Assembly: GCA_022059125.1 (NCBI GenBank)
Contig: JAEUWY010000001.1
Location: forward strand, 5,270,001 to 5,334,000
Source: Corynespora cassiicola
Taxonomy: Eukaryota > Ascomycota > Dothideomycetes > Pleosporales > Corynesporascaceae
Length of the DNA stretch: 64,000 nucleotides
Direction of reading: 5' to 3'
Part shown: positions 49,776-59,663 of the stretch, in pieces
Layout of the letters: every line of letters begins with the position of its first letter
Position numbering within the stretch: the first letter of the stretch is position 1
Translations under genes and position numbers: made by a program
Notes under the pieces: model-generated
Told to the model about the DNA's origin: nothing
What the model saw: the letters and a program-made list of their open reading frames with translations, nothing else
Database searches by the model: none

Positions 49776-50664
49776 CTACAAGAGGTCGTCTAGGCTCTTT
49801 TCTGAGTCTCGAATGATCAGGTCGACCATGCCCTGCGCCGTTGGGTGAGTATATTAGCCTGCTGAAACGCAGCGTCATCCAGGCACTTTAGGCTCTTACC
49901 TCTGGCATGATGGGGCGTCCGTCTTCGCCCTTTACATAGCGAAACGGCATCTGGGTGCTCTCGTTCTTGTTGATCTTCAACTCTGGGTGGTCAAGGTAGG
50001 AGATCTTGTCCACGGGCACTGGGGCAGCGTCAGCGAAGGTCGAGGGGGATAATATGGGCTTAATCTATCGGCGTACCTCTGTCCTGGACGACGATCCTGG
50101 TGACTCGGACGGCCGTGTCTGTCGTCATTTGAACGGGACCAAGACGACGGCCCTGGTACCCCTTCTTTCGCAGCTCCGAGGTTCGATCTGCAATCAAGAC
50201 ATGTCAGCAGACTCGCAGCGGCGTCGTGCCTCCCCCATGAGCACACGCACCTCTGGGCGGATCGTCTCCTGCGTCGTGGTCAGCGCTACCCCAGAGTCTT
50301 GCCATTGGCGTCCTCGCAGTGCGGCCTACGTACCCAGGATGCCGCCGAACAGGAAGATGTCGAACGTGTCTCCATCCTCTGGGCACAGGTCTTTGTCGGC
50401 GGCGGGGTCGAGCAGGCAGACTCTATCCTTCTTGTGGGCGTAAATTTCCTCTATGCCCCTCGTTTCCACATTCAAACCCTTGGCCCCCTTGAGATTTTCT
50501 GGGAGCTGCAGGGACTCTGGGACCGAGGAGAGCAGGAACTGAGCGCCCGTGGCATGGCACTCGGAGGCAATGGTGTAGTACTCGAGCGACGACCAGGCCT
50601 CGAGCTCAGGATCCAGGTGCTCCACGACAAAGGTCTTGCCAGACTGCGACTGGAGGTCGGCCAT
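49776..50664 (-). CDS. SFM1: SFM1 SPOUT-family protein arginine methyltransferase (DUF431)
   Basis: Model: complement(join(49776..49832, 49900..50018, 50077..50187, 50251..50268, 50334..50664)), 211 aa against ~213 in yeast Sfm1. The yeast enzyme methylates an arginine of ribosomal protein Rps3 using S-adenosylmethionine, with an RNA-methyltransferase-like SPOUT knot fold. Conserved segments: VVEHLDPELEAWSSLEYY, RVCLLDPAADKDLCPEDGD, FGGILGDDPPRDRTSEL, RRLGPVQMTTDTAVR, LDHPELKINKNESTQMPFRY and PEGMVDLIIRDSEKSLDDLL. Exon 2 is an 18-nt micro-exon (50251-50268) encoding GDDPPR within the SAM-pocket segment. All five exons are needed to keep the conserved sequence in frame. Confidence 0.92.
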
Positions 50665-52181
50665 GGCGCTTTCGGATGGGGAGTGCGGAATGTGGTGCCG
50701 GGGGGGTGCCTTTTTCTTGGTGTGGGAGTCAGCTGCACGAGGTAGAGGGAATTGGCCAATCAGGGGCGGCACGGTGCTTTTTGGGAGTTTTTTTCTTCCC
50801 CGTTGGGCAGAGGTTGGACCAGCAGCGTCGCCTTCTGGCAGTTCCTGGGCAATTCGAGGTGCGCTTGCAGTAGCGACTGCGCTGGGCAGAGCATGTCGAC
50901 GTTAGTGCTCGCCGCCAGGGTCCGGCATGGCCGCAGTCAAGGCCAATCTACCAGAGCGGAGCCCGCGCTGGGCGCTGGCGGTGGGCGACCTGGTGCGGTT
51001 CCGGCGAGCGCCCCGTCCGAGGTGTGTAGGCGTAGTGCTTGGAGGCATAGGGCACGGCGGCAGAGGGCACGGCGGCATGTGACGGGTGGGCGGAACGGGC
51101 AATGGCAGCAGCTACGGTGCCATGCACCATGTCCAGCATGTCTGCAGCACGGCGAGGGCGTGGCCCTGGCGATCTGAGCGACTCGAATCCGGCGACGGGG
51201 CGCTGGGGGTACGCGTGACGTTTTGAGGCCGTGGAGCCATGGCCGCGATGGGGGGTCGGCCCTAACGGCGAACAACGTTTCGCGGCAGTGGCCAGAGGCT
51301 TCCTACTTGTCGCGGGAGCGAGAATTACCACGGCGATGCAGGAATAAGCAATGGGCTCGTAATTGGGCCATGATGGCAGCAGCACACCTGGGCCCACCGG
51401 GGTGCTGGCTGGCGCTGGCTGCTGGCTGCTGGCTGCTGGCTGCTACATATTTGCTGCACCACCTGCGCCTGGTGCACTGCAGAGCTGCACTGCTTCCTGC
51501 ATCTACCCCTCCTTGACCGTCTCGTCTCTCTCCACCACGGCCTCCACTGCCACCACTACCTCCTCCACCACCGCCCTACCAACACACACACACACGCACC
51601 CTCACACACGCTCGACGCTGCCGTCGTTGCTCGCCCGACCCCTATTGCATTGCTGCCTACCTGCCAGCTGCCCTCACGCCGGCCCAGCCCAGCCCAGCCC
51701 AGCCCGCTCCACTCCTCGGGCGGCAGACCCAGGCTTATCGCAGCAGCGCAGAGGGGCCCTCTCTCGCCTATCCAGCCGGCAGCCTCACCTCCGCTGGCCA
51801 GCCCGCCCTTGAGAGCCACGTCCGCGCCGTCCGACTGAGTTGGCAGGCAGCACCCATTCACCCTCGACCGGCCCGCCCACTCGCCCAGCACCCACCGCGT
51901 CGGCCGCCCAATCCACGCCAGCAGCCCAGCGCAGGGTCCAAACAGGCCGCCAGCCCGCAGCCCGCAGCACGCAGCACACACCCGTCGCCCGCCGCTCGCC
52001 GCCCGTCACCACTCGTGGTCCCTGCCCAAAAAGTTCCCTGGCACCGCCTGCAGAACAAAGGATAAACACGCTGCTCCCCCGAGTGCCCCAGTCCTCTCTC
52101 TGACCACCGCTGCCCCGCCACACCGTCATTTACATTCCACACTCCCAACCACCACGCACGCTCTTTCTCCCCGCCGCCGCC
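50665..52181. other. Intergenic region between divergent SFM1 and IGO1
   Basis: 1.5 kb without a gene. The right half (51450-52180) is very C-rich on the + strand with CA, CCCAG and CAC repeats, a long IGO1 leader. A GGCTGCT tandem repeat sits at 51417-51444. Open frames on the G-rich complement are artefacts of composition. Confidence 0.5.
51417..51444. repeat. GGCTGCT tandem repeat
   Basis: Four consecutive GGCTGCT units in the gap upstream of the endosulfine gene. Confidence 0.85.
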
Positions 52182-52761
52182 ATGAACCCGCACCAGAAGA
52201 ACAAGGTGGACCTCAACGTACGTCATCGCCTCCCCGAGCGCCGCTCTCCCTATTAAGCCCGCCGCCCGTCGGCGCTGCTTCCGCTGCTTCCAGGACGCTG
52301 CATGCTAACCATGGCCCAGCAAATGACTGCCGACGAGCAGCGCCTGTTCCGCCTGTACGGCAAGCTTCCCAACCGCAAGGACTTGCTGCAGAACAAGCTA
52401 AAGGTACCCTTCCCCTCGATCCGCTTTTCCTCGCTCTCGCTAATCCGTTGCCCCGCAGGAGCGCAAGTACTTCGACAGCGGCGACTACGCCCTCTCCAAG
52501 GCCGGCAAGGCCTCAGACGTCGGCGTCACCCAGATTGGTCGCGAGCACCCCGTGCCCGAGAAGATCCCCCACGTCGCCCCTCCCGCCGTCGCCACCCACA
52601 ACGGAAAGCCCCAGAGTGGCCAGGAGAAGACCGAGGGCAGCGGCAGCCCCGTCAAGGAGCACAGCTTCCTGCACCGCGAGACGAGCCTGAACAGGGAGAC
52701 GTCCGCCGAGGACATCGAGAACGACGAGCAGCAGCAGCAGGACGCCGGCATCAAGGCATGA
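52182..52761 (+). CDS. IGO1: Endosulfine/ARPP-19 family PP2A inhibitor (IGO1-like)
   Basis: Model: join(52182..52217, 52320..52403, 52459..52761), 140 aa. The core KYFDSGDYALSKAGKA is the endosulfine signature; the Ser in FDSGDY is the site phosphorylated by Greatwall/Rim15 kinases, after which the protein inhibits PP2A-B55 and promotes quiescence entry and stabilises stress mRNAs. Upstream, DEQRLFRLYGKLPNRKDLLQ is also conserved. The C-terminal half is charged and low-complexity with a Gln run. Both introns fall at codon boundaries. The start MNPHQKNKVDLN follows a long C-rich leader and is the first ATG in frame. Confidence 0.94.
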
Positions 52762-54197
52762 ACCCCTTGCCCGTGTTGCCCTGCTCTCGCATCTCGCCCA
52801 AATTGGCCCTCACCTCAAAATGACATCCCTGCCGTGCGCACTTGACGGCTTTTCGCCCGCGATATTACATGGATCGGCTCTGGCTACGGCGTTCAGGCTT
52901 GTGCTTTTCCCCCATTGTCCGCAAGACACCCTCACCCCTCCTCGGAAGCGGCTTCTTCCATTTTCTTTGAGTCTTGTGTGAATCAGAATCATGCGCCATC
53001 GCACCTGGCCACTGCCTTCATCTTCTTCAAAGTCTGTCAAGCTGGAAGGAGCACAGAGTTTCATGGACGCCACATTTTTCACTTCACGTGTAGTCTATTT
53101 TGGTCATGGATACAGGGGATGCTGCGTTTGCTGCGTTTTGCGGTCGGTTCTCATGGCCCGATCCGCCCGAGACGGCCTATATGCCCCATCAGTAGGCACA
53201 AGATGCACAGATTAGGTACTGAAAACATGTTACCTAGTTTATTCTTCTTCTCGTCCTTTTTTCATGATCTCAAGTGGTTGAATATTTGCTCATTCGGAAG
53301 AGGTGTATGTGTTGATTGCATACCAGGAATGTGAGGACAACTGAAGGTGCTGGTGGTAAATGACCCAACACTAATGATTTGCAAGAGCCATGTGCATTTG
53401 ACTACGCGCTCCCAGGCTGAAAATCGAAAGTGGATCGCTTCAACGCGCCGGCTGGACTTGCTCGAGTGAAGTGGGGATGACCGTGACCTTGAGTGAGGTG
53501 GATGATGGAATGGCTTGCCGCCACCACATATCTGGGCGTCTGAAAGGGTGAACCCGCGACAATACGTGTCCATGGCTGACTTAATCCTGGCACGAGTGTG
53601 GTTCCGAGGAACTGCATTGGTTCGAGAATGCTGCAACATACAGAAACTTTTACCGACAGTAAACCAGTTGATGAGAAGTAGGAGCAACTCTCCATGCTAT
53701 CTTGGATCTGGGTTCATAGCTGGGCCAGTTTGAACTCGATCTACTTTGCTGGCCCCTCAACTGAACGAAAGCTTCATGTACGGTGTGAGCGTATCCGCTT
53801 GGTACACGAGCAGGCTTGATGGTTGGCCCGACTGGGTCGAATGGTATTTTCTATTACGTGGCCTTCGCCTTCTCATGGGTGGCTCTAGCTGATTCTGGAT
53901 GTTTTGCAAGATATAGTGCAAATGTGTGGTGAAGGCCATTGAGGTTAGTTGGACTGCACCATACCAGTGCGGCGATGCAAATTAAGGCAAGTTATTTAGA
54001 TGACGATCCAAACAGCCGGAAACTAGGTAAACGGTCTTGATCCCGAGCGTATATTTGATGACCCGAGTCTCTCACGTTGTATTAGGACAACTGGTCCGCT
54101 AGCGTGCCCCCCTCTCTGTTTTTGCATAACACGATCCTTCAAGGCAGAGTGCTTCCAAGTCACAGCCGCCACCCAACCGCCATAACGCATTGCCGAT
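52762..54197. other. Intergenic region
   Basis: 1.4 kb with no gene; composition shifts gradually toward AT as it approaches the repeat island. Confidence 0.5.
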
Positions 54198-54683
54198 ATG
54201 TCCACTCCAGCGTCAAACTCTGACCATGCCACAACCAACGGCCTGAAACTGGCCCTAATCATGACTGGGTTATGCTTAGCAGTGCTATTGACCGGAATGG
54301 TTGGTAGAAGCCATACAGTCTCTAGGCTCATATTGCTGACCGACCCAAAGGACCAGACGATTCTTGCGACCGCCGCGCCGAAGATCAGCGACGAATTCGA
54401 CACAGTCGATGACATTTCCTGGTGGATAGGATGGTGTTTTAGCATTGGCTTACTGCTTAGTATAGTAGCTATTAGCATTTGCATTGTGCAAGTCAACATT
54501 CAGCCTAACGATCCTGTGGGTTTTCCGAATTGGACGGAAAAACTTCGACAGTTTGATCTTCCTGGTACCCTCCTATCTACATACTCTCAATTTTACAATA
54601 GTTCTGATAATTTTTATATAGCTAGTCAGACTGTGTTTTTCTTAATAATAATTTATTTAAGCAGATCTGCTATGATTTTATAA
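54198..54683 (+). pseudogene. Truncated MFS drug-efflux-type transporter remnant
   Basis: The frame starts MSTPASNSDHATTNGLKLAL like a DHA-type MFS transporter, with a first-helix remnant (LIMTGLCLAVLLTG). Then come DQTILATAAPKISDEFDTVDDISWW, the motif around TM1-TM2 of this family, and GWCFSIGLLLSIVAISI, which in intact transporters is the TM6 segment (often WCFYINLPIG). So TM2 to TM6 (roughly 130 residues) is missing. The following EKLRQFDLPGT is the normal post-TM6 linker, after which the sequence runs into AT-rich DNA with no further transporter. Between LLTG and DQTIL an unspliced intron seems present (about 54301-54350). I call it a pseudogene; expression of a small protein cannot be excluded. 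Confidence 0.75.
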
Positions 54684-55714
54684 CTTTACTTATCTATACT
54701 TAAAGTTTGCTGATTAAGATTCTCTAGTATCTAAGAAAACTTACAATGGTGACAGCGTACCTATTACCGGCTTAAAGAGCTCGACGATAAAACGAACAAC
54801 TATATATAGGAGTTACACTCTTGTTATAGATTGCGATGGACTATTTAAACCTGATCTAACATACCCAGGCATGTTCACATCGAAGTCAGTAGATGAGATT
54901 GCGCGAGATTATTGTCTGGTGTCTCTGCTACAGGTCCCTACACTTTTTTTGCACACATACGGATCTATGCAACTGGGTATAGAGTCCTGTGTGGATTGCC
55001 TTGGTGGCATTGGCCGCTGGTTTGTGCAGCAATACTAAGCAAAAAAAAAAATCTGCGCAGTATACACAATATATAAAAAATACAGCAGAAAGTTAGGCTG
55101 AGCTGGATGTGGTTCTCAAAATAAATCTTATAAATAGCAATAATACATTATAGTAAATTCTACATGTTCTAAATAGTCCAAAGAGCTTTTAGTAATTAGA
55201 GTAAATATTTAGCACAAAACTAGATGCTATTAATCTGGTTAGCAGCTTGCCCTACGTTTTAGATTTGTTATGTGGTGATGTTAGGGTTCAGATACGGAAT
55301 TATGTAGTTGCCAAAACTATCGGCTCTCCAATTCCGCGATAATGCTCTGTAGAAGATTCCATCTTATTCAACAATGTTCTGCGATGATAGCATCTTTTTA
55401 GTGTTGCATTAAGAGTTTTTTTTTTTTTGTACAAAATATACAGCTTATTCAGAAAAACGCGAGGTAAATGAAGCGTCTAGATTACCGAGATCGCGGCTCA
55501 ACAACAGCAGGAAGTAGAGGGTTTTGGAAAGAGCGAAAGGTCGCCACTAGCTTGCATATCATGAGCAGGCACATAGAGGACTTGACTATAGCAAGCCAAC
55601 GGCCAGTTGATTTTGACGGCATTCAAATTATGCATCAAGTAAATAATTGTCAAGTGAAGTAACATTCTGCATAGAAAGAGAGAAGAGTAATGGCATAACG
55701 TGACTACATAGCGA

Positions 55715-55826
55715 CCCCTCTAAGTAGGTCCGACAGGGGACTTGGCAGTGTATGGCTTGGCACGGTGGCACTCTAAGCTAGTTCGAATGCCACTGCCAAG
55801 TCCTCTATCTGACCTACTTAGAGGGG
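55715..55826. repeat. Foldback element with 36-bp inverted arms
   Basis: The left arm 55715-55750 (starting CCCCTCTAAGTAGGTC) and right arm 55791-55826 (ending GACCTACTTAGAGGGG) are reverse complements over 36 bases with three mismatches, two of them transitions. The loop is 40 bases. It may be a small MITE-like element or a folded RNA; no target-site duplication is evident. Confidence 0.85.
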
Positions 55827-55997
55827 CATTGGCGTTTGAGATTCAACATCGACATAATGCTTTACTTCTCATTCTGTGGTAGCCTATCATAAGCATCAGA
55901 CTTGTTCCAACTCTACTACGTCACCCTGTCTTGATTACTGGCCCTTGTTTCAAAAATCCAGCTTATTCTATCCGGGTTTATTACATTAGCAATAAAT

Positions 55998-56201
55998 AAT
56001 GCTTTACTGTGTGGCTGTGCACGTGTCACCTCAGCCCACACGCCTCTGGCATCCGTAGGGTGATTGGATCGCTCGACATCGTATATCGTGTTTTTAAGCC
56101 GGCTAGTAGATTATGGGCTTTTGTTTCGTGATACCCTTATATTTTTGTATATTGTACGCTTTGCTAGTGATTTATAAGCTCAAAAAGAATGCTTTACTGT
56201 G
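55998..56201. repeat. Repeat element copy 1 with flanking 14-bp direct repeats
   Basis: AATGCTTTACTGTG occurs at 55998-56011 and 56188-56201. The interval ends with an element (about 56071-56187, starting GCTCGACATCGTATATCGTG) that recurs at 56540. A shorter match of the flank (AATGCTTTACT) also occurs at 55856. Confidence 0.7.
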
Positions 56202-56526
56202 GTTACAGGTGAGCGTAAACTCTGGCCTGCGCAAATAGGGATTGCACAGAAGATTCAAAACATGCAAAACCACACACGGACCAGAGCCTAAAAATCGCAA
56301 AACAGACACACAAGGGCTGCCCCTAACAATGCCCGGAGACAAAAAAGCGCGGGGGCTCTCACCCAAAAACGCAAAACGGCACAGGAGATTAAAAGGCTCT
56401 ATACTGAAAACTTTACAAGCCCAATACCAAGTACTAAAAGAGAATCCTCCTAATCACCTACGGAACGATAATGCGCCGGTGTTATAAGTCCGCCGAGAAC
56501 TAGTTGCTGCATGGGCCAGCGATTCT

Positions 56527-56668
56527 ACTTTCACTAGTCGCTCGACATCGTATATCGTGTTTTCAAGCCGGGTAGTGGCTTATGAGCTTTCGCTTCGTGA
56601 TGCCCCTTCGTCTATACGTACACCTTGCTAGTGTTGAATAAGCTCCAAAGAATGAAACTTTCACTAGT
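56527..56668. repeat. Repeat element copy 2 with 12-bp direct repeats
   Basis: ACTTTCACTAGT occurs at 56527-56538 and 56657-56668, enclosing 118 bases that start CGCTCGACATCGTATATCGTG and share diverged sequence with copy 1 (GTTTCGTGAT versus GCTTCGTGAT, then TTGCTAGTG and TAAGCT). The flanking direct repeats look like a target-site duplication, suggesting a small non-autonomous mobile element, but I see no terminal inverted repeats. Confidence 0.7.
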
Positions 56669-56790
56669 AACCTGGGCTTCAAGGAACGCACGTGTCCCAA
56701 CTCCTTGAGCAATGTCTTCTCCCCAAGTAGTGTCTTGGTCGCTTTGTTGTCGTTTGCAAGGCAGCCTAGTCACAGTAGGATTTTCTATTG

Positions 56791-56799
56791 TATATAAAG
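56791..56799 (+). promoter_or_regulatory. TATA box of secreted Cys-rich protein gene
   Basis: TATATAAAG about 120 bases before the ATG at 56920; good match and spacing for a TATA element with a short leader. Confidence 0.6.
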
Positions 56800-56919
56800 A
56801 CATACACTTTTCCTGTCGAAATCTTTCGTTACCACTCTCAGTTACAACAGCAACTACATTCGTTTTCGCCCCTACTCTTGCTCCAAAGACACTCCAAGCC
56901 TCATTTCTGCCTCGCCAAC

Positions 56920-57204
56920 ATGCATTTTAACACCATCATCTCTATGGTCATTGCCACCACTGGCATCTTCGCCACCACCACTTCCGCTGCTTGCACAGTA
57001 AAATGGACCAACGACAACTGCTGCTTCCGTGACAGACGGGCGCGCACTCGCCAAGATGGATGGACTACCGTGATCCCCGGCACTAAGACTGGCGGGGAAA
57101 TCCGCTTCGCAGACGGAAATCTGTGCCCGCCTAACGTCGTGGCTACGTGCGGGGCCGACTGCTGCGACCCAACGACTGGATGGGGTATTGGTTGTCCTAA
57201 GTAG
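56920..57204 (+). CDS. Small secreted cysteine-rich protein, effector-like
   Basis: Single exon, 94 aa. Residues 1-~23 (MHFNTIISMVIATTGIFATT...) form a signal peptide with cleavage predicted near SAA-C. The mature ~70 residues hold eight Cys (single, pair, single, single, pair, single), including NDNCCF and GADCCDP, enough for four disulfides, and there is no transmembrane segment or GPI tail. It has its own TATA box and lies at the edge of the AT-rich repeat island. Size, secretion, Cys content and location match fungal candidate effectors or antimicrobial-type small proteins; no family is recognised and no function is claimed. An in-frame upstream extension to 56788 is ignored because it would bury the signal peptide. 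Confidence 0.75.
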   Translation: MHFNTIISMVIATTGIFATTTSAACTVKWTNDNCCFRDRRARTRQDGWTTVIPGTKTGGEIRFADGNLCPPNVVATCGADCCDPTTGWGIGCPK

Positions 57205-57971
57205 AGATTTTGTGTGTTCTAACCAAGAGTCACAAGACTGTAAGCTACTGTCCACAATCTTTCGATCTTGATTGTATCTAACGCAACTTAGATCCTTTTG
57301 TGCAATTTCACAGACGTCAGACGTGCTAGCCTTACGTGGTAACTGTTGAGCGAGCTTCGGTATTCACTGGAAGTTCTAAGACCGGATTTTGGAATTCATA
57401 GAATTTTTTGTATTTTAGAAAGCAGAATTTGACTTGAACTCTCATTCGTTCACTTGTTGGGTACAACAGAGAGTCTAGCTTGGTCTAAGTGAATCTTCTT
57501 TTGTCTTTCCAGGCCTAGCCTAGTATATGGACTTCTACTTACGAATCATGTGGGCTTAAGCAGGCATGAATACCCTCGTAAACATGGACTCACAGAGCAT
57601 CTAAGTGTACATTCAGCTTTCGGTATAGCACGCTAAGAATGCAGTTCAGAATCAGACCCAGGGAAACATCATCTCCATTATCAAAATTTTTGAAGTAGAC
57701 ACTATCCACAAAGACGTATATTTTTAACAGTTGGTGGTGCTGTACCGGTATTATCTTGTATTAGAAGTTATAGAAACATCTGTAGTCAAGGTGTGATATC
57801 CTGCATTCCTCTATCTTATTAAAAATACACATCAACATTTCCCAAGCATGACTGTCCTAAAGGCACATGCCTGCATGACTATGAATTATGTCTTTTGGAA
57901 GTTAACGAAGATGATAATAAATTTCCTTTTGAGAGCAGGATAATACTTTCTTCATGTTTCCTATTACGGCT
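57205..57971. other. Intergenic region
   Basis: 767 bases, moderately AT-rich, between the secreted-protein gene and the 3' end of the F-box-like gene. No gene or clear repeat. Confidence 0.5.
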
Positions 57972-59663
57972 TTAGATTGGATCCCCTATATTCCATTGGT
58001 TGACCAGGGGCATTCGCAACTCATTAGGATTCCATGGCCGACCAAAAAAAGTTCCTGGATCAACGGTTTCAACACCATGCTCATCCCATTGAGCCCTGAA
58101 GTGAGACTTATCATTCGAAGATATAAAGGGCAAAGCCCAGCGATAAGCGTCCTTGTGTTCGCTGTCAAGTGCAATAAAGAGCCTTGGGCAGTCAGAAGCC
58201 AAGAAAACATGTTCACCTAAGCTTCTGTTCGGCCAGGAAAAACAAGTCCACTTGCATTCGGAAATGAGACGGCGCATTACTTGCACATCCTTCTTCCATT
58301 GTTCAAATGCTATGCTCGCAGTCTCTTGCAAGGCCTCTAGGAATTGGCCAATCCGAACTCCCTCTGGGTCCTCAATCTTCATCCAAACAGTCACCTCTTC
58401 TTCCTCTTGTAATGAAGTAGATGAGGTGTCTATGTAGATGGTCAATATCTTGCATGGCGGCCGTGTGACAAACATTGGACTGATATAGTCCAAGTACTCT
58501 TGGGAGGTGGACTTTCCCATGAGCATCTTCTTCCATCCAGGCTGCAAATCCATCTGAATCCAGCCAAATGTCTGATCTGTAAAATCGGGAAGCAGGCATT
58601 TAAGATAGGGGTTGATCTCAAACTGACTGAGATCCAACCATGAGGCTTTGTTGGTGTCGGAAGGGAACGGTGGTTGGATAGTATAGTGTAACCCGTAGTA
58701 AATACTGCGAATAGTTGCAGCAGTGGCTCGGTCCAAGCCGCGTGCTTGAAACAAGCGCGCGTCGGCATTTATCTTGGAATCTTTCCAGAGGGGATAGTTT
58801 CTGGCTTCCCAATCGGCTACATCTTGTTTTAGCAGCCTGAGCTCATCCATCGAGGGTTGGCGCCACGATAGGCCCGGTGCTACATACTCTCCGTAACCTA
58901 CTGGCCCGCAAGGAAATGCCGTATAGTAAGGCTTCATCACCATCTTCACGAAAGCCCTCCATCTCTTAGAAGTATCAAATGCAGCCAGGTGTGTCTCAGC
59001 TGTCCCAAATTCAAGTATAGTCCAGAGAATTTCAGGTATCTGCAGAGCCGGGTGCTCCGCCACATCACCTGCCGATGATGACAAACCCGGAGAACCAGAA
59101 AGAGTGATCTTGGGAATTTTTGGTGCTGTAGAAGGTTCATATGAATATTTCTTGATCCTTGATTCAATTTTTGCCAGTAAACGACTCCTATACCCTTCTA
59201 CTGCCGGTTGGAGTTCTTCTGGTGGCCGGGGTGGAGGGTTGCGCCATGTTTTTGGAATCATTTCTGGAATTTCCTCCCTCAAACTAGCTCTACAAATATA
59301 CCTGATCCAATCAAGACAGCGCAGTGAAGGTATGTCAACCTCTGGAAAATGTTTCGCGATTAGAAAATCGTATGGATGATACATGGATGCATCATCATCG
59401 TACCTTGGACCGAGACCACAGCCATTGATCCGGGCAAATAATTCCACTTTTTTTAAAAAAAAAATTGAAAGTCGTGGATGTGAATACCGTAGTGTGGATT
59501 CCGTTAAAGGGTGCCTTCGAATGAGTGTAGTTGCTTGAAAGTGACGACAAGGGTTTTCAAGTGATATCTTAGAAAGTATAACAAAAACCCTGTCAATCTT
59601 GGAAAAACCATTGAAGATGAAAAATACAAGATCTTCACGGATTGGCACGCTCTTTATATGCAT
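57972..59663 (-). CDS. F-box-like hypothetical protein
   Basis: A single uninterrupted frame of 563 codons. Around residues 203-245 the sequence HPALQIPEILWTILEFGTAE, followed by FDTSKRWRAFVK, resembles the degenerate F-box found in large lineage-specific families of Dothideomycetes (pattern: P-E-I-L, hydrophobic helix, then a W after a short helix). The rest is Trp/Pro-rich and matches no domain I know. F-box proteins recruit substrates to SCF ubiquitin ligases; that role is inferred from a weak motif. The start is uncertain: the first ~95 residues are less typical and a later Met (MYHPYDFL, near 59380) could be the true start, or an upstream intron could be missed. Confidence 0.65.
   Translation of the reverse strand: MHIKSVPIREDLVFFIFNGFSKIDRVFVILSKISLENPCRHFQATTLIRRHPLTESTLRYSHPRLSIFFLKKVELFARINGCGLGPRYDDDASMYHPYDFLIAKHFPEVDIPSLRCLDWIRYICRASLREEIPEMIPKTWRNPPPRPPEELQPAVEGYRSRLLAKIESRIKKYSYEPSTAPKIPKITLSGSPGLSSSAGDVAEHPALQIPEILWTILEFGTAETHLAAFDTSKRWRAFVKMVMKPYYTAFPCGPVGYGEYVAPGLSWRQPSMDELRLLKQDVADWEARNYPLWKDSKINADARLFQARGLDRATAATIRSIYYGLHYTIQPPFPSDTNKASWLDLSQFEINPYLKCLLPDFTDQTFGWIQMDLQPGWKKMLMGKSTSQEYLDYISPMFVTRPPCKILTIYIDTSSTSLQEEEEVTVWMKIEDPEGVRIGQFLEALQETASIAFEQWKKDVQVMRRLISECKWTCFSWPNRSLGEHVFLASDCPRLFIALDSEHKDAYRWALPFISSNDKSHFRAQWDEHGVETVDPGTFFGRPWNPNELRMPLVNQWNIGDPI

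Larger units (their letters stand above)
54600..56900. other. AT-rich, RIP-like repeat island
   Basis: The sequence changes from ~50% GC to clearly AT-rich with many TA dinucleotides and stops in all frames (for example 54600-55480), interrupted by less AT-rich pieces. It contains a transporter remnant at its left edge, a foldback repeat and a duplicated ~120-bp element. This is what RIP-degraded transposon sequence looks like in Pezizomycotina, but I cannot name the transposon family. No intact gene is seen; the frame at 56242-56487 (81 codons, Lys/Arg-rich) matches nothing I know. Confidence 0.6.

Noticed and set aside
56242..56487. 81-codon Lys/Arg-rich frame inside the AT-rich island
   Set aside because: Lies between two repeat copies and has no known motif; more likely degraded repeat sequence than a gene.
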